Assembly (NCBI GenBank): GCA_963678705.1
Contig: OY783214.1
Location: forward strand, 6,696,001-6,760,000
Reading direction: 5' to 3'
Length of the DNA: 64,000 bases
Source: Panorpa germanica
Lineage: Eukaryota > Arthropoda > Insecta > Mecoptera > Panorpidae
Below are positions 1 to 11,646 of the stretch, piece by piece. Each line of letters starts with the position of its first letter. The stretch's first letter is position 1. Under the pieces are notes generated by a model, which did no database searches, was not told the origin of the DNA, and worked only from the letters and a program-made list of their open reading frames with translations. The translations under genes were made by a program, and so were the position numbers.

Positions 1-1029
1 ATCAAGCTTTGGTCAACAATGTCGCATATAATGAAACCGGCTTATCAATAAAAGTGTACACGCAATTGCTAAAGCGATATCAGCAAAAGATTAAATTATC
101 CGGAATACAGATTCGATCTTAGACCAGATTAGTTACCGTGAATGGTCTTCGACTTTGTCGTTGATTGAATATCCTTTTTACCATCAAACGAACGCCGCTA
201 CAATTCCAGGAGACCAGAATAACCAGTTGAAAATGAAGACCAGGTGTGGAATCTTGGAAAATATTTTGACCAAAACTACCAACAAGAACATATTAATAAT
301 TATTTGAAAGAAATACACCCGTGTCTGAAAATAGTCTGCAGTTTAGTCAATGGACAGTAATGCAGGGACCACATACGAGTATACGATTATTCGTATTCTC
401 TGGCAATTGTTCGTGGTCGATAGTGCGAATATGTTCATTTAAAAAGAAATATTATAAAATTAAAACAAAATATAAAATAAGTAACAAATAAAAAATATGA
501 AGAAAAAACGGGTAGCTGCATATTGTTAAATGGCTCCTTTTTCTTTACCAGCATTAATACACCTATTGTTAATTACTATATGTAATTGTATTTACATCAA
601 TGGAATTGTAAATTTTATAAAATGCATGTATGTAAACGACAGCAAACGTCGTATACCTACGATTGTTACATCAAAACCAAAGCAATTTCAAACAAAATAA
701 TTATAACCTTGCGTACGTAGACATACGATATAAATTTACCTTTGATGGTTGTAATACAATATTCGTACCAACAAATTAAAAACCAAATAATATGTATTTA
801 TACGAGTTGGTACATACACAACGTCAAAGGATTAACTTTAAAGGTAGCAAAGCAATATCCGGTTTATTGGCTTAGTCTGACTCCTGTCAGTTCAATTTTA
901 TACTAAAACAGTTTCGAGTACAGTGACGTGGTAGCCTAAGTATTCCTAAAAAGTCATAGCACTTTGAGGCGCTAAAATATAATCAAACACATCGAAATCG
1001 ACTTAAATAACAACGCAAATGTAATGTAA
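1..1029. other. AT-rich sequence, nothing recognised
   Basis: No long ORF, RNA gene or repeated block was found. Confidence 0.5.
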
Positions 1030-1262
1030 GGTACAGACTGGTGCGACATAAACATGCGACACTAATAAAACCCATACTTATTATGCTATTTTTATGAAAG
1101 AAAAATGTTTCAATCCTAAGTCGAACATCTAAAGAAATTACTTGAACAAAAGGCTCGAGTGTGCGTTCACGTTTTTTTTTTTAGTTGCGTTTTGAGTGAC
1201 TAGTGACTAATTGAAAATGGTGTTTAAATGGACAAATGAAATAGACCCTTGCCAAAATGTGT
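1030..1262 (+). repeat. Dispersed repeat, copy 1 (inverted mate at 39605..39862)
   Basis: The reverse complement of 39605..39862 matches this block: both share GGTACAGAC.GGTGCGAC at the left, ATGTTTCAATCCTAAGTCG in the middle, and a context in which ATG opens MVFKWTN near the right end. That layout (short upstream region then a start codon) resembles the 5' end of a DNA transposon or other mobile gene. MVFKWTN is weakly reminiscent of the start of MADF-type DNA-binding proteins found in some transposons, but the two copies diverge straight after it, so this is inference only. The 86-residue ORF starting here continues beyond the repeat and is not convincing as a gene. Confidence 0.6.
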
Positions 1263-1819
1263 TTGAAACCATAAAAGTAACCCTAACATATCCCATGTTA
1301 CGCCACTGGTTATGTAATCATATTCAAAAATTATTAAACATTTTACAACGTCAAGTTGTCAATGACAGCCCTCGCTTAGTTTTTGTTAGTTATATTTTTT
1401 TTATTATTGTATTATTAATCTCCATATATATAATTTATGGTAACGCATGCGCACTCAGCGGAGCAAAGTAAAGCAAAGCGTATTATATAAAGACAAGAAA
1501 GACAGCTTGACAGGTCTTGAAACATTAATATTAAACTTGTAATGAATGTAAAGGCGTGAAGATAATTCAAGTCAAAATATAGGAAACGAAATAAAACATA
1601 CAGCTGAACGTCAGCATTCGTACGAGTAGATGTTGATAGATAGTGATTATGTAATCATTCTGGTAGTACGAGAATACTGCCTACTAAAGATAGGATGTAG
1701 TGTGTGTGGACTGTTATACAGAGTAGTAGGCACTTTGAAGTATACGAAATCATTTGTGGTTTGTTAAAAATGTGTGTTTGTTTTGTGACTTGAAATGATT
1801 TTCTTTGAAAAATATTAAT
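1263..1819. other. AT-rich sequence; isolated GCATGCGC palindrome
   Basis: Nothing gene-like apart from the tail of a short ORF with one hydrophobic stretch. A GCATGCGC motif near 1443 resembles NRF1/Ewg-type sites but stands alone. Confidence 0.3.
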
Positions 1820-1972
1820 TTATTTTCCAGCATAGCCCCCATTCAGCTCGATACCGTTTTCTTCAAGGTCTGCAGAAACGGTTGCGATTGCGTTTTTGAC
1901 GATATTCTCGCCGGGCCATTTTTTCGTCTTTGGAAATATGCGATTTCTGCGCAACTGTGTCAACGAAGTGTA
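1820..1972 (-). pseudogene. Coding-like fragment, unidentified (50 residues ending in a stop)
   Basis: On the minus strand a 50-codon frame ends in TAA at 1820..1822. It contains KKWPGENIVKNAIATVSA followed by an acidic and Gly-rich end (..GGYAGK). Codons are much more GC-rich at third positions than the surroundings, and the composition looks like a real soluble protein C terminus. The frame is closed upstream by a stop next to an AG, so it may be a terminal exon with a weak acceptor, or a relic. A shorter ORF on the plus strand is probably the shadow. I do not recognise the family. Confidence 0.35.
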
Positions 1973-3290
1973 CTATGGGTTCATCCCCTCTCTTTGCTAT
2001 TTTAAAATACTAAATATTTTGCACTAAAATCTTCCCTTTTTAACCCAGCTCTCAACGACACAACAAGTGTTTTGCAACAGTGCATTTTAATATTAAAACA
2101 TTACACAAAGAATACTTTATTATTAATTATTAGAATAAGTGTTAAATTGTGTAATTCTGTTGGGATTTACGACCCCGATGTGTAACGTGGTATGAAATAA
2201 ATATATGTTTAAATCATATTGCGTTCACAAATTTCAAAGACTTTCTGTCTCTTTATGGTAATTCACCGGGCAGCCAATTCGCCAAGACAATAACTGTCCA
2301 AGAGTCATCTGATAACTTCATCTTCTGCAGATCATTAAGTAAAGTACAGAATGATGAAGTAACACATAAAGAGCTTTACCCAGCAAAAAAAAATCTTTTC
2401 CTTTAAATGTCAAAACGCATTCGTTCATATGTATTTAATTTTTAATTTTATCAATTTATTTTCTGTGTGATATATTCTGAGTGATCTGGATTAGAGTAAA
2501 AATAATACATCTTGAAAATCATATGTCATTCATCAGGTAGGTCTTTTTATAAGACAATTTGATTGACAATTGATTCTGTACGATTACGGCAAGCATCAAC
2601 ACTCTCGGCCACTGTGTTATTTATATTTACTATATTAACTCATATCTTCTTAGGACTTTTCATTCAATCCACAAAAATGGACGGCATAATTACATTCTAC
2701 TTTTACTATGAGTAAACATGACATCTCATAACAATCTGTCAAATGTCACGTACTTCTAAAAAACTTGATTTGGAGTTTTAAGTTACTTTACAAACTTAAA
2801 TTGAGTATAACTTTTTAAATTTAAAAATATATTGCCTTACACATATGCATGCTTGTATATGACAGCAAATAAAGTCGAAATTGAAATATTAAGGTAAAAT
2901 TAGGATCCATAGAAAGGATTTGAGTACTGAAAAGTATAAAACTAATTTGTTGTTACATACTCGTATATTTTCATTAAATTAGAACAATAATACGTGAACA
3001 CAATTACGTGTATTTAAGGTTTATCTAACATAATAAAACTTATATTCTTCCTATATACATAACGTTTCGTGACTTACTTTATTCTAATTTAAGGACGTAA
3101 CCTTCAAAAAGATATCCCTATGGAAAATAACATGTTTACATCATATTTACTACAAAAAATAGTTCATGCGCTGTACTGTCTTAGAAGTAGCTCACTTTCA
3201 ACATATTTTCCAAAAAAACGAACACCGCTTGCTGTAATTTTCTTTACAGGATAATATTTGTCATATTCTCAATTAATGATTCTAAAGCCT
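1973..3290. other. AT-rich sequence, nothing recognised
   Basis: No repeat shared with the rest of the window and no coding-like frame was seen. Confidence 0.5.
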
Positions 3291-3814
3291 CATTCCCACT
3301 CACTGTTTTGATATTTAATTTACTGTTGTTATTTAATATTGTAATCTAGATTTCAGGTTTTCGTTTAAGCATTCCTTTTCACATTTGTGTTTTAATTTAA
3401 GTTTAGTTAATTTAGGTGATGCGTATGCATCGTTAGTAATATAAATTTAGAAAAGTTCGACAAATTTGTATGTGAAATAATTAAAATTGCTATTTTTAAT
3501 AACAATTACTAATAGAAATTGTTTTCACTTCTATATTTTTCAAAAAAACTGACATTAAACTTCTTTTAAAAGTAAATCCTACTGCATTTTAACAGATTGT
3601 CACATTTTGGAGGTTATAATATAATATAGTTTTTCTTAATTTAATATTTTTAATTTAAAACATTGGACCTTGTAAGGTTCTTAAAAAACTAAGAAAACTT
3701 AAAAAATAAATTTAATTAAAAATGGTACTGTGAATGACTACGCGTATTGTCATATGCTAAACAATTTAAATTAAATACAAAATACAAAATTAAATTAAAG
3801 CAGTGAGTGGAATG
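3291..3814. mobile_element. Inverted-repeat element (MITE-like), 524 bp
   Basis: Ends are imperfect inverted repeats: the left end starts CATTCCCACTCACTG and the right end reads CAGTGAGTGGAATG, both followed inward by TTAATTT-rich sequence. The inside is AT-rich without a coding frame, as expected for a non-autonomous DNA transposon. Related heads (CATTC.CACCTACTGTTTT) occur near 25922 and 40531. Target duplication is not clear. Confidence 0.5.
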
Positions 3815-4520
3815 CTACTTAAGTTTTTCAAAACAATCATAAGAATATTACCATACAAAACATCCGTTTGCATTCAGGCTTAGATTTTAAAGTGTTTCGC
3901 TGAATAAAATATGGTACGTGCAAATATTATCAATATAAAATTTATTCTAGAAATTAAAATGTTTAACTAATGTAATAAAATAGTAAATAGTAATAACGTA
4001 TGCAAGCAATGCAACCTGTCAAAAGTAAAATTGATGCCTTTTATATTTTGTTTGAAATGTGAAATATAATCTGATAATATAAACATAGAAAATGCACAAA
4101 TTTATCTGTTCAATTTAAATGCACTTCAACCGTCTAGCATCAGGCAGAGAGCAGAGAGTTTTTAAAATTATCAGCCTAAGGGGGATTTGAAATTAAATTA
4201 AATATTGACGTTCCAAAAATATTTAATTTATCAGACTGCATTTTATATAGCGTAACTGCATCGCGAAACAGGGAACCTGGAATAGAACTGGGTTCTACGT
4301 TTCATTCGGGATCAGGATGGGATCGGGATCGGGATCGGGGTTTAACGGAATAGTAAATGGGTATTTTGCGACGTCACCCCGCGGCTGTCTGGAATATATA
4401 GCAACAAACAAAACAGCAAAAACCCATCCTGTTCCCTTTATGCGCGTGATGTTTTGACAGTTTTAATTCGCTGCCATCACTATTCACCAAGACCCGTAGC
4501 GTATGGCAGCGCACGTATAT
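3815..4520. other. Intergenic sequence with a short GGGATC tandem repeat
   Basis: About four copies of a GGGATC-type hexamer lie at 4310..4340. The rest is AT-rich and unassigned; the short ORF on the minus strand here runs into the adjacent element and is not supported. Confidence 0.5.
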
Positions 4521-4910
4521 AATGCCGGTACCAAACGATGCTACGAACACCTTCCACCTCGATGTTGGAACTAAGCGTGTCCAACGTTCATGTTTGGAAG
4601 AAGTTCGGGCTGTTGTCGGTCGTTTGACATGCGTCAAAAGGGATTTTTCTACCCCCACCACACACATGATTCACATGTCATACACTGCTGCACAACAATG
4701 GAAGATTTTATACTGGAAAGTTTATTTATTTACTTGATAGTTTTTGTTAAACAATGTCAGTGTTAATAATAACAACAAATTAATAAATAAATAAATCATT
4801 CGGATCAAACATTCGTTCCACCGTGTAGCAGAAAACTTGCCATGTCAATCTTCCAATATTTGACGCAAATATTTGAATCAAACGTTCACCGCATCGTTTG
4901 GTACCGGCTT
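4521..4910 (+). mobile_element. GCCGGTACC-ended MITE, copy 1
   Basis: Perfect 18-bp inverted ends GCCGGTACCAAACGATGC lie at 4524..4541 and 4891..4908. The roughly 390-bp body has no intact coding frame. Shared internal marks with the other copies include AAAAGGGATTTTT, TTTTTGTTAAACA.TGTCAGTGT and CATTCGGATCAAACATTCGT. Non-autonomous DNA transposon; superfamily not assignable because the target duplication is ambiguous. Confidence 0.75.
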
Positions 4911-5259
4911 TACTCGGAGCTTTACAAAGACCTGCACTTTCAAACAACCGCAGTCTTTTAAGTGGATGCATCTTAGAAAAACATCAGATAATAAGGAAAA
5001 GGTACATTTTGAAGGATTGTTTACAAGTTAACTAATACTTATTTAGTTTAAATACATGTTTGAACATGTCTTCAGCTTCTTAAACATTTTTTTCTTAATC
5101 TGATATAATACATAGCGTCTTCCAACAAGAGGTGTCATTTTAAATCAACAGAAAAACCCAATATTTTCGTGAAAAGTGGTGGTACTTTAATTTTAATCCT
5201 AAGTACAAACTCTGACGTTAGCATTGGAATACAATATATGCCAAATGTCACCTCAATGA

Positions 5260-5674
5260 CGGTTAAAGTCGTCTGCAAACGTTTGAACGTGTGAGTCAAA
5301 TATTGAAAGGTTGACATGGCAAGTTTCCTACTACGCGGTAGAACGAATGTTTGATCCGAATGATTTATTTACTTTATTAATTTGTTGATATTATTGACAC
5401 TGACACTGTTTAACAAAAACTTTTAAGTCAATAAAGAAACTTTCAAGTATAAAACCTTCCTTTGTTGAACGATTTGTGCAGCAGTACATGATATCATGTG
5501 GATCAAGTGTGCAGTGGGGCAGAAAAATCCCTTTTAACGCAAGTCAAAAGACCCACAACAGCCCGAACTTCTTTCAACGTGAACGTTGGACACACTTAGT
5601 TTCAGCATCGGCCAAACGTCCAAGCAAGCTTCCAACGTTGGAAGGTGTTCATGGTATCCTTTGGAGCCTGCTTA
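5260..5674 (-). mobile_element. GCCGGTACC-ended MITE, copy 2 (inverted to copy 1)
   Basis: The reverse complement aligns along its length with 4521..4910, including the CATTCGGATCAAACATTCG block and the TGTCAGTGTCAATAA block. The ends have decayed relative to copy 1. It lies about 350 bp from copy 1 in the opposite direction. Confidence 0.7.
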
Positions 5675-6085
5675 AGAAACGGATCGAATAATTTAGATTT
5701 TAAGTCTCAAGTTTTCATACATTTTTATGTAGTTAACATCTATCAGTGAGTAAAGGAGAAGCACTTATGTGTGTATAGCATAAGAACAAACAGGACAGAC
5801 ATATAAAAAAGACTTATTCAAATCATAACACTAAACAAACAACTTTTTCATCAAATATCGTTTTATAAAGAAGTAAAAAGTCTTAAATACTCTTTATATT
5901 TGTAGATCAATTTTTGTATATGAACAATATAAACAGAGCATGGCAATATTTTGTGCTTTAGTGGCAATATATAAACTACACACGTAGACTGATGTTCAAC
6001 ATATATTTCATTGTCATAAACGCCACCTGTGGTTTACAATGCATTGTAAATATTACAATTTACATTGAAATTGTATACGAGGAGA
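5675..6085. other. AT-rich sequence, nothing recognised
   Basis: No repeat or coding frame was seen. Confidence 0.45.
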
Positions 6086-6183
6086 TAGTAGGGGTGCTAG
6101 TGATGCAATACATTAAACTCTCATCAAGACAACAGCTATACTGATGCAAAATAATCACAAAATTAAACATAGCACCCCTACTA
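6086..6183. repeat. 98-bp hairpin with 14-bp perfect arms
   Basis: TAGTAGGGGTGCTA at 6086..6099 is repeated exactly, inverted, at 6170..6183 (TAGCACCCCTACTA). The loop is about 70 bp and contains TGATGCAA twice. It could be a very small MITE or a structured RNA; no target duplication was identified. Confidence 0.55.
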
Positions 6184-6889
6184 GCAACACAACACTATGT
6201 AATACTTGTATTTGTTTTGTTATCATATTTCCACTCACGTTGATTGACATTTCCTAGTAACAGTATATTGGCTGTCATTTACGTAAAAAGTATTACATGA
6301 TCGATGAATATATATTTGAAACATATTTATATACACATATACATACATATATTTATATATTTATTTAATAAAGTCACCCGTATGGTGAAGCATAATAGAA
6401 ACTAGTGTTTGTAATTAGATTGATTATCTTTCAATTGACATTTGAAATTAAAATATAACTATTCATCATTTATGGTAGACTTCATATTTTTACAATTTGT
6501 AAAATAAATAATATGTCTCTGATAAACGTATTCGTATGTTGGTAGCATGATGATAATGTATGTCGTGTAAAATTTAAAAAATACTACAAAGAACATTCCT
6601 GTTTTTATCGTGAGGGATTGTGTTGTGGCATAACTTACTTTGAACACGCAGTAGTTCATTCCAAGTAATGAAAGGAGAATTACAAATAATTTAAACATGA
6701 AGTCACTACTCGTTATTAATAATACAATGAATAATTACTATTTAAATTTTTTAAACAAATTTCCGACATAGAAAAAAATAAATGCACGATATCATGAGTG
6801 GCAACCAATATTTAAAACTATGAATATACGAGCCCAGTACTTCTGGGACTACCTTCGTTCGTTTTAAGAAACGCAACAAATATTCTAAT
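6184..6889. other. AT-rich sequence, nothing recognised
   Basis: It contains a TA/CATA-rich low-complexity patch near 6330..6370 and a 79-residue AT-rich ORF on the minus strand without a domain, not accepted as a gene. Confidence 0.45.
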
Positions 6890-7533
6890 AATGGACTTGT
6901 GTCCCATGTCTTAATTTCTATAAAAGTGTACTATATGGTTACTAGAACCTCAAATGTCCAATTATTTTTTAATAACTCTTTATATTTCAAGAGATATTAA
7001 CAATTAAAAAAGTCAATTTTTCTCTTTAATTATTAAAGGGATTCAAAGTTGTACACATTCCAACTGCATGTGACATCAATCTTTTATACAACAGAGTGTA
7101 AAACAGATATATTCTTGATAGAACTCTGACAAGTTTACAGGTTACCAAGCTTACAACTCATAAATCTCTGCTACATGTATTTATAAAATATCATTTACAG
7201 CTATTTCAAGGAACTATCAAATTTCAATATTATGTCTACCGTAACAGGGTTATATAAAATAAACACTTATTATTCTTTGACTTGACTTGATTATTTCGAC
7301 TACCAACAGCTACAAAACATTACCACAGCACTGACCTACTCAACAAATAACTGACGTTAAAATGCATTTCACGTCATACAAATATGGCCATTTCTAGCGC
7401 TAAAACTTCAATTTAAATTTTTAATTGTTATATCTCCGTCAACATTTAGATATTTAATAAAATAGACACACCAATACACATTTATTAACATCAATTTCAA
7501 TCAACAATTGAAAAATTGAGCCCAAAAACCATT
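6890..7533 (+). mobile_element. AATGGGCTTGT-ended element, copy 1 (decayed)
   Basis: Aligns with 9336..9944 and, inverted, with 24281..24900. Shared marks are CTTAATTTCTATAAAAGTGT near the left, TTTAATTATTAAAGGGATTC, ACTGACCTACTCAACAAATA and, near the right, ATATCTCCGTCAA and TTTCAATCAACAATTGAAAA. Ends have decayed more than in the other copies. No coding frame; likely a non-autonomous DNA transposon. Confidence 0.7.
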
Positions 7534-9335
7534 GTACCAAATATATGATGTAGTCCAGGAGGAGGCAACATACGTATCTTATTTCAAAACACTATTACTT
7601 AAATGATTTAAATACATTTTAATCACATTAATCATAATCTCTTTCCTTATAAACCACTATCTTCATATTATACTCCTGGAATCTAACCCATGCCCTACAT
7701 AGTCGAGCGTCAGTCTCTTAACAAAGTTGATTTCCCTGATACTGACATTTAACTCAATAAAACAATAAGATATTTAAATAAATATTTGTAATATTAGCAA
7801 AACTAATATTTTAAATTAAAATTATTAGTTCTGCATCTACAATATAGATGGCAGCAATGGAAACTTAAATATCGTAGAACTACTTCAATGATTTATTACA
7901 AACTGTGATACATATACATACTGATAAACTCAATGCAGTTATATTTATTGTTATTTACAATTAATTAATGCGAATTTAGATAATCTATCAGTTTACTATA
8001 ATGAATCTAGATGTCACTAGTTGTACAATAGAAATTAATAGGTATTTATGATTTAATATAATGACACAAGGGCGGCGCCACTGTATATTTTTCCAGTTCG
8101 AAAAAGTGACAGCGCGAGTGTTTAGTTTTTAATTAAAAATTAGGTTTTATATTAATTAATAGTGTTAAGTATTCTATTATATCTTTTAATCAATATATGA
8201 ATCGATCGTGATACATTTCTAGCTTGTGTTAAGAATTATAAGATGAAAACATAATGACTTTGATTTTCTACTTGCTCCTGTCAAAGTAATTTAACATTCA
8301 TTACAGACAGAGTGTACAAACTATTGTTTTCTTAAAAACATATCCTATTATAAGTGCAGCATTTTGTAGTTCTTTAATTCTTTTCAACGTAAACAAATGT
8401 GCCCTTGAATAACCAGTTTTAAATATGATGTGTTCGAATAGTGAAGTGTTGTTTTGTGTCGGACCCTTCTTGCCATTCAGCAGGTGTCAAATGTAAGTTT
8501 TTTTTGTATAATATTATAGTTTGCTTTTAAATATGAATGAAGGATCTACGCTGTAGGTATTTCTGTAGGTATTTATTCGTCATTCCTCAATAGTAAATAA
8601 CATTACAACAAATTCGTAACAGTACTATTAGATACTAAAGTAAGAACCTTACGAGTTAAATGTAAACATAACCTAATTTTTGACATGTATGAATTTTACA
8701 TGCTTAATATAATGTGTTCTAAATAATTTAAAATAGAGATATACATAGAAGCAAATATAATATATCATATCCAATCAGACTGGTGATTAGAGAATCAACA
8801 TTATTTTCTAAAACGACGTTGATTGAATATGATTTATTAAAGTGTCTTTTTTTCTACATTTATATTTCTACGATTTATATTGGAATGAAACCTATTATGC
8901 TATCTCTTTTTCACACATATGTGATGTATGGATCGTTTCTACATATAAGCTATCGTGTCATAAACGAGAAACGTTTATTTAAAATGCATTAAGAAGTGAT
9001 ATGTCAACGCTTTTATGTATTATTGACAATAAACAGTTGTGACATGCAAGAACATGACTCAAATGCGACTTAAGCAGTACTTCAATAGGCACTATACTCT
9101 CTGGAAGTAAAGATTATTATACAAGTTATGTAGTCAAGTAAAACCACGTTAAGTTATGCATTAATTTCAACTTGTTTTAAGACAGTGGTGTCTCTAGTTT
9201 GTGGCCGTCTTAACACAAGGTAAAAAAGAAGTACATCCTGTATTTACCTCATACTTTTTCTAAACTCAGACCTATTCAAACTTTTGAATCAGAACTGAAT
9301 ATAATTTTATTTTCGTGTTCTGAACAAACACCAAC
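7534..9335. other. Mostly AT-rich sequence, nothing recognised
   Basis: A slightly GC-richer spot near 8068..8120 (GGCGGCGCCACTG) and a donor-like CAAATGTAAGT near 8488 are the only marks; neither supports a gene model on its own. Confidence 0.4.
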
Positions 9336-9944
9336 AATGGGCTTGTGTCCTATGTCTTAATTTCTATAAAAGTGTACTATATATTGATAAAGTGGGTTAC
9401 TAGCACCTCAAATGTTCAATTATTTTTTAATAACTCCTTATATGTTAAGAGGTATTAAGAATTAAAAAAGTCATTTTGTCTCTTTAATTATTAAAGGGAT
9501 TCAACGTTGTACACATTCCAAGTGCATATGACATCACAATCCTTGTGTAAGGTATATGTATTTATATATCAAAATATCAAATATTATTTACAGCTATTTC
9601 AAGGAACAATCAAATGTCAATATTATGTCTGCCTTAGCAGGGTCAAGTAAAATAAAAACTTATTATTTTTTGACTTGACTTGATTATTTGACTACCAACA
9701 GCTACAAAAGCTTACCACAGTACTGACCTACTCAACAAATAACTGACGTTACAATGCATTTCGCGTCATACAAATATGGCCGACCATTTCTAGCGCTAAA
9801 ACAACAATTCAAACTTTTAATTGCTATATCTCCGTCAATATTTAGATATTTAATAAAATAGACACGCCAATACACATTTATTGACATCAATTTCAATCAA
9901 CAATTGAAAAATCGACCACTAAAAAATGAGGATACAAGCCCATT
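9336..9944 (+). mobile_element. AATGGGCTTGT-ended element, copy 2
   Basis: A 609-bp element with 11-bp inverted ends AATGGGCTTGT and ACAAGCCCATT. The interior matches the other two copies throughout. No unambiguous target duplication beside the ends. Confidence 0.78.
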
Positions 9945-10968
9945 CTAAATTATATTCTATATTTTTATTCTAAATTCATAAATCTAAGATTATATTCTAA
10001 ATAAGATAAAATACAAATAGCAAAACATCCCAAAATTTATTTCTTGTTTCGTTTTGTTAAAGCAAGATCCATAACACTAAGATAAATAATCTATATAGGT
10101 CGGAACGGACTTCATGAATATAATGAACATGGTTTTCTACTAAACCAATTCACTCATTAACAAATAATTGACTGGACTAGAAATATTCGAAGCTTCTTTG
10201 TGTAGTACAGTTGCCGCTGTAAAGATATTTCAAGTCGGAAACGTTCGTGACAGGCTGTCCCCCACACCACTTTATAATCAAGATTAATATCTCCATTACT
10301 AATTAGACAAAGTGTCTCGCTAGAAGAGCAACTTGACAACTTATTTAAATAACGTCAAATAAATGAAGACTAGTTGCATATTAACGACAATATTGATGTG
10401 ATTCTTCCTTGTAGTCGCGTGTGAAGGGATACAACATTATGTTCCCTTGTTAATAAGAACATAAATTTAATTACGAGGCTTTGTTCTATGGAAGACAGAA
10501 CCGCTTTCAACATTTAAGACTTTAGGCACAGGGCAATGTTACAGTTTTGATGCAATATTTATCATATATTATCAGTTCTTACGTATATCGATGCGTGTCA
10601 TAGCTAAGGAAATAAAAAATCAATAGAGAATTCTCTACACCTAGAAGAGTATTGAGTGAGTGGTGCAGAATATGGGTGAGGCGGACAAATCAGTTTTTGT
10701 TTTTTTTTAATTTAATGTCTAAGGCGATTTCATGGTCATCAAGGTAATGTTCGCCTGAAGTTATTTAGTTAGAAACTCGACCAGCTTTTGAATCTTTCTT
10801 GATAGTATATTTTCAAATAAAAAAAATATGTTTCGGATTTATAAGAAACAAGAAAATGATTGACCTTTCGTTATTTAAATAAAGTAACGTAAAGTTTAAT
10901 ATTTTATTAAAAAATATTCAACATTGATATTTGTATATCCATCGTCCAATTGTAGTTGCATACTAGTG
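9945..10968. other. AT-rich sequence, nothing recognised
   Basis: One 60-codon ORF on the minus strand has no domain and is not accepted. Confidence 0.45.
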
Positions 10969-10988
10969 ATTATCACATATGTGATAAT
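10969..10988. repeat. 20-bp perfect palindrome centred on CATATG
   Basis: ATTATCACATATGTGATAAT reads the same on both strands. It contains an E-box core (CATATG) flanked by GATAA half-sites. It lies about 20 bp from the edge of the 11010 element, so it may be a site or a relic of an insertion. Confidence 0.4.
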
Positions 10989-11009
10989 TATATAATTAAT
11001 TAAGGGGGG

Positions 11010-11646
11010 GTAAGGTTCCAATTCTTTTTTCATTTTTTTTATTATTTATTTATATTATTCTACAACATATTAAGTTTATTGTGTAAAAAATTGAAGTCGA
11101 TTGGAGTAAAACTGTCGGCGATATAGAGTTTTAAGTCTCTGGTCTGCTTTCGTGTTACTTTAAAACTTTTAAACGCGTTTTCTCGCACATAGCTTTTTCA
11201 GAGACGGTGACCTCTCTAGCTCAAAATCTACTGGACCGATTCTTTTGAAATTTTGCACACTCTTTCTTTACATAAATGCTCAGGTAACGCTGTTGAGTTT
11301 TTTATTATTTTTTAATTCAAATGAAAAATAAATAAAAATATAAAAACTCGACAGCGTTACCTGCAGAAACTTATCAACTAATGAAATCATTTTGGATTTT
11401 TAATTTCAGAAAATCCAGTAATGAATTATAAGTGGCACCGCAATGTTAATTTTTTTGTGACGTCTGCGGAGATTCGCTGTCAATGTCTCATTTCTTGATA
11501 TTTACTTATGAAAATTTCACAAAGTATTATTCAAATGTTATTTTATCATGCAGTAATTATAGAAATAATTATATATTAACTGTGTGGTCAAAAAACATTA
11601 TCGAAAATATGATTTTTTTTATCGTTTTGACTTTAATGAATTGAAA
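11010..11646 (+). mobile_element. 0.65-kb dispersed element, copy 1 with internal palindrome
   Basis: The reverse complement of 48950..49633 aligns over the full length: TAAGGTT at one edge, ATATTAAGTTTATTGTGTAA, AAGTCGATTGGAGTAAAACT, CTCAAAATCTACTGGACCGA, AGTGGCACCGCAATG and TATCGTTTTGAC near the other edge. Inside, AGGTAACGCTG..GAGTTTTT and its inverted mate AAAAACTCGACAGCGTTACCT (11281..11362) form a hairpin of a type that could be a second element nested in the first. No clear terminal inverted repeats on the outer element. Confidence 0.65.

Noticed and set aside
1211-1471. 86-codon ORF beginning MKMVFKWTNE, considered as a host gene or a polymerase fragment
   Set aside because: Its first part belongs to a repeat, the inverted copy diverges right after the start, and no diagnostic motif follows.
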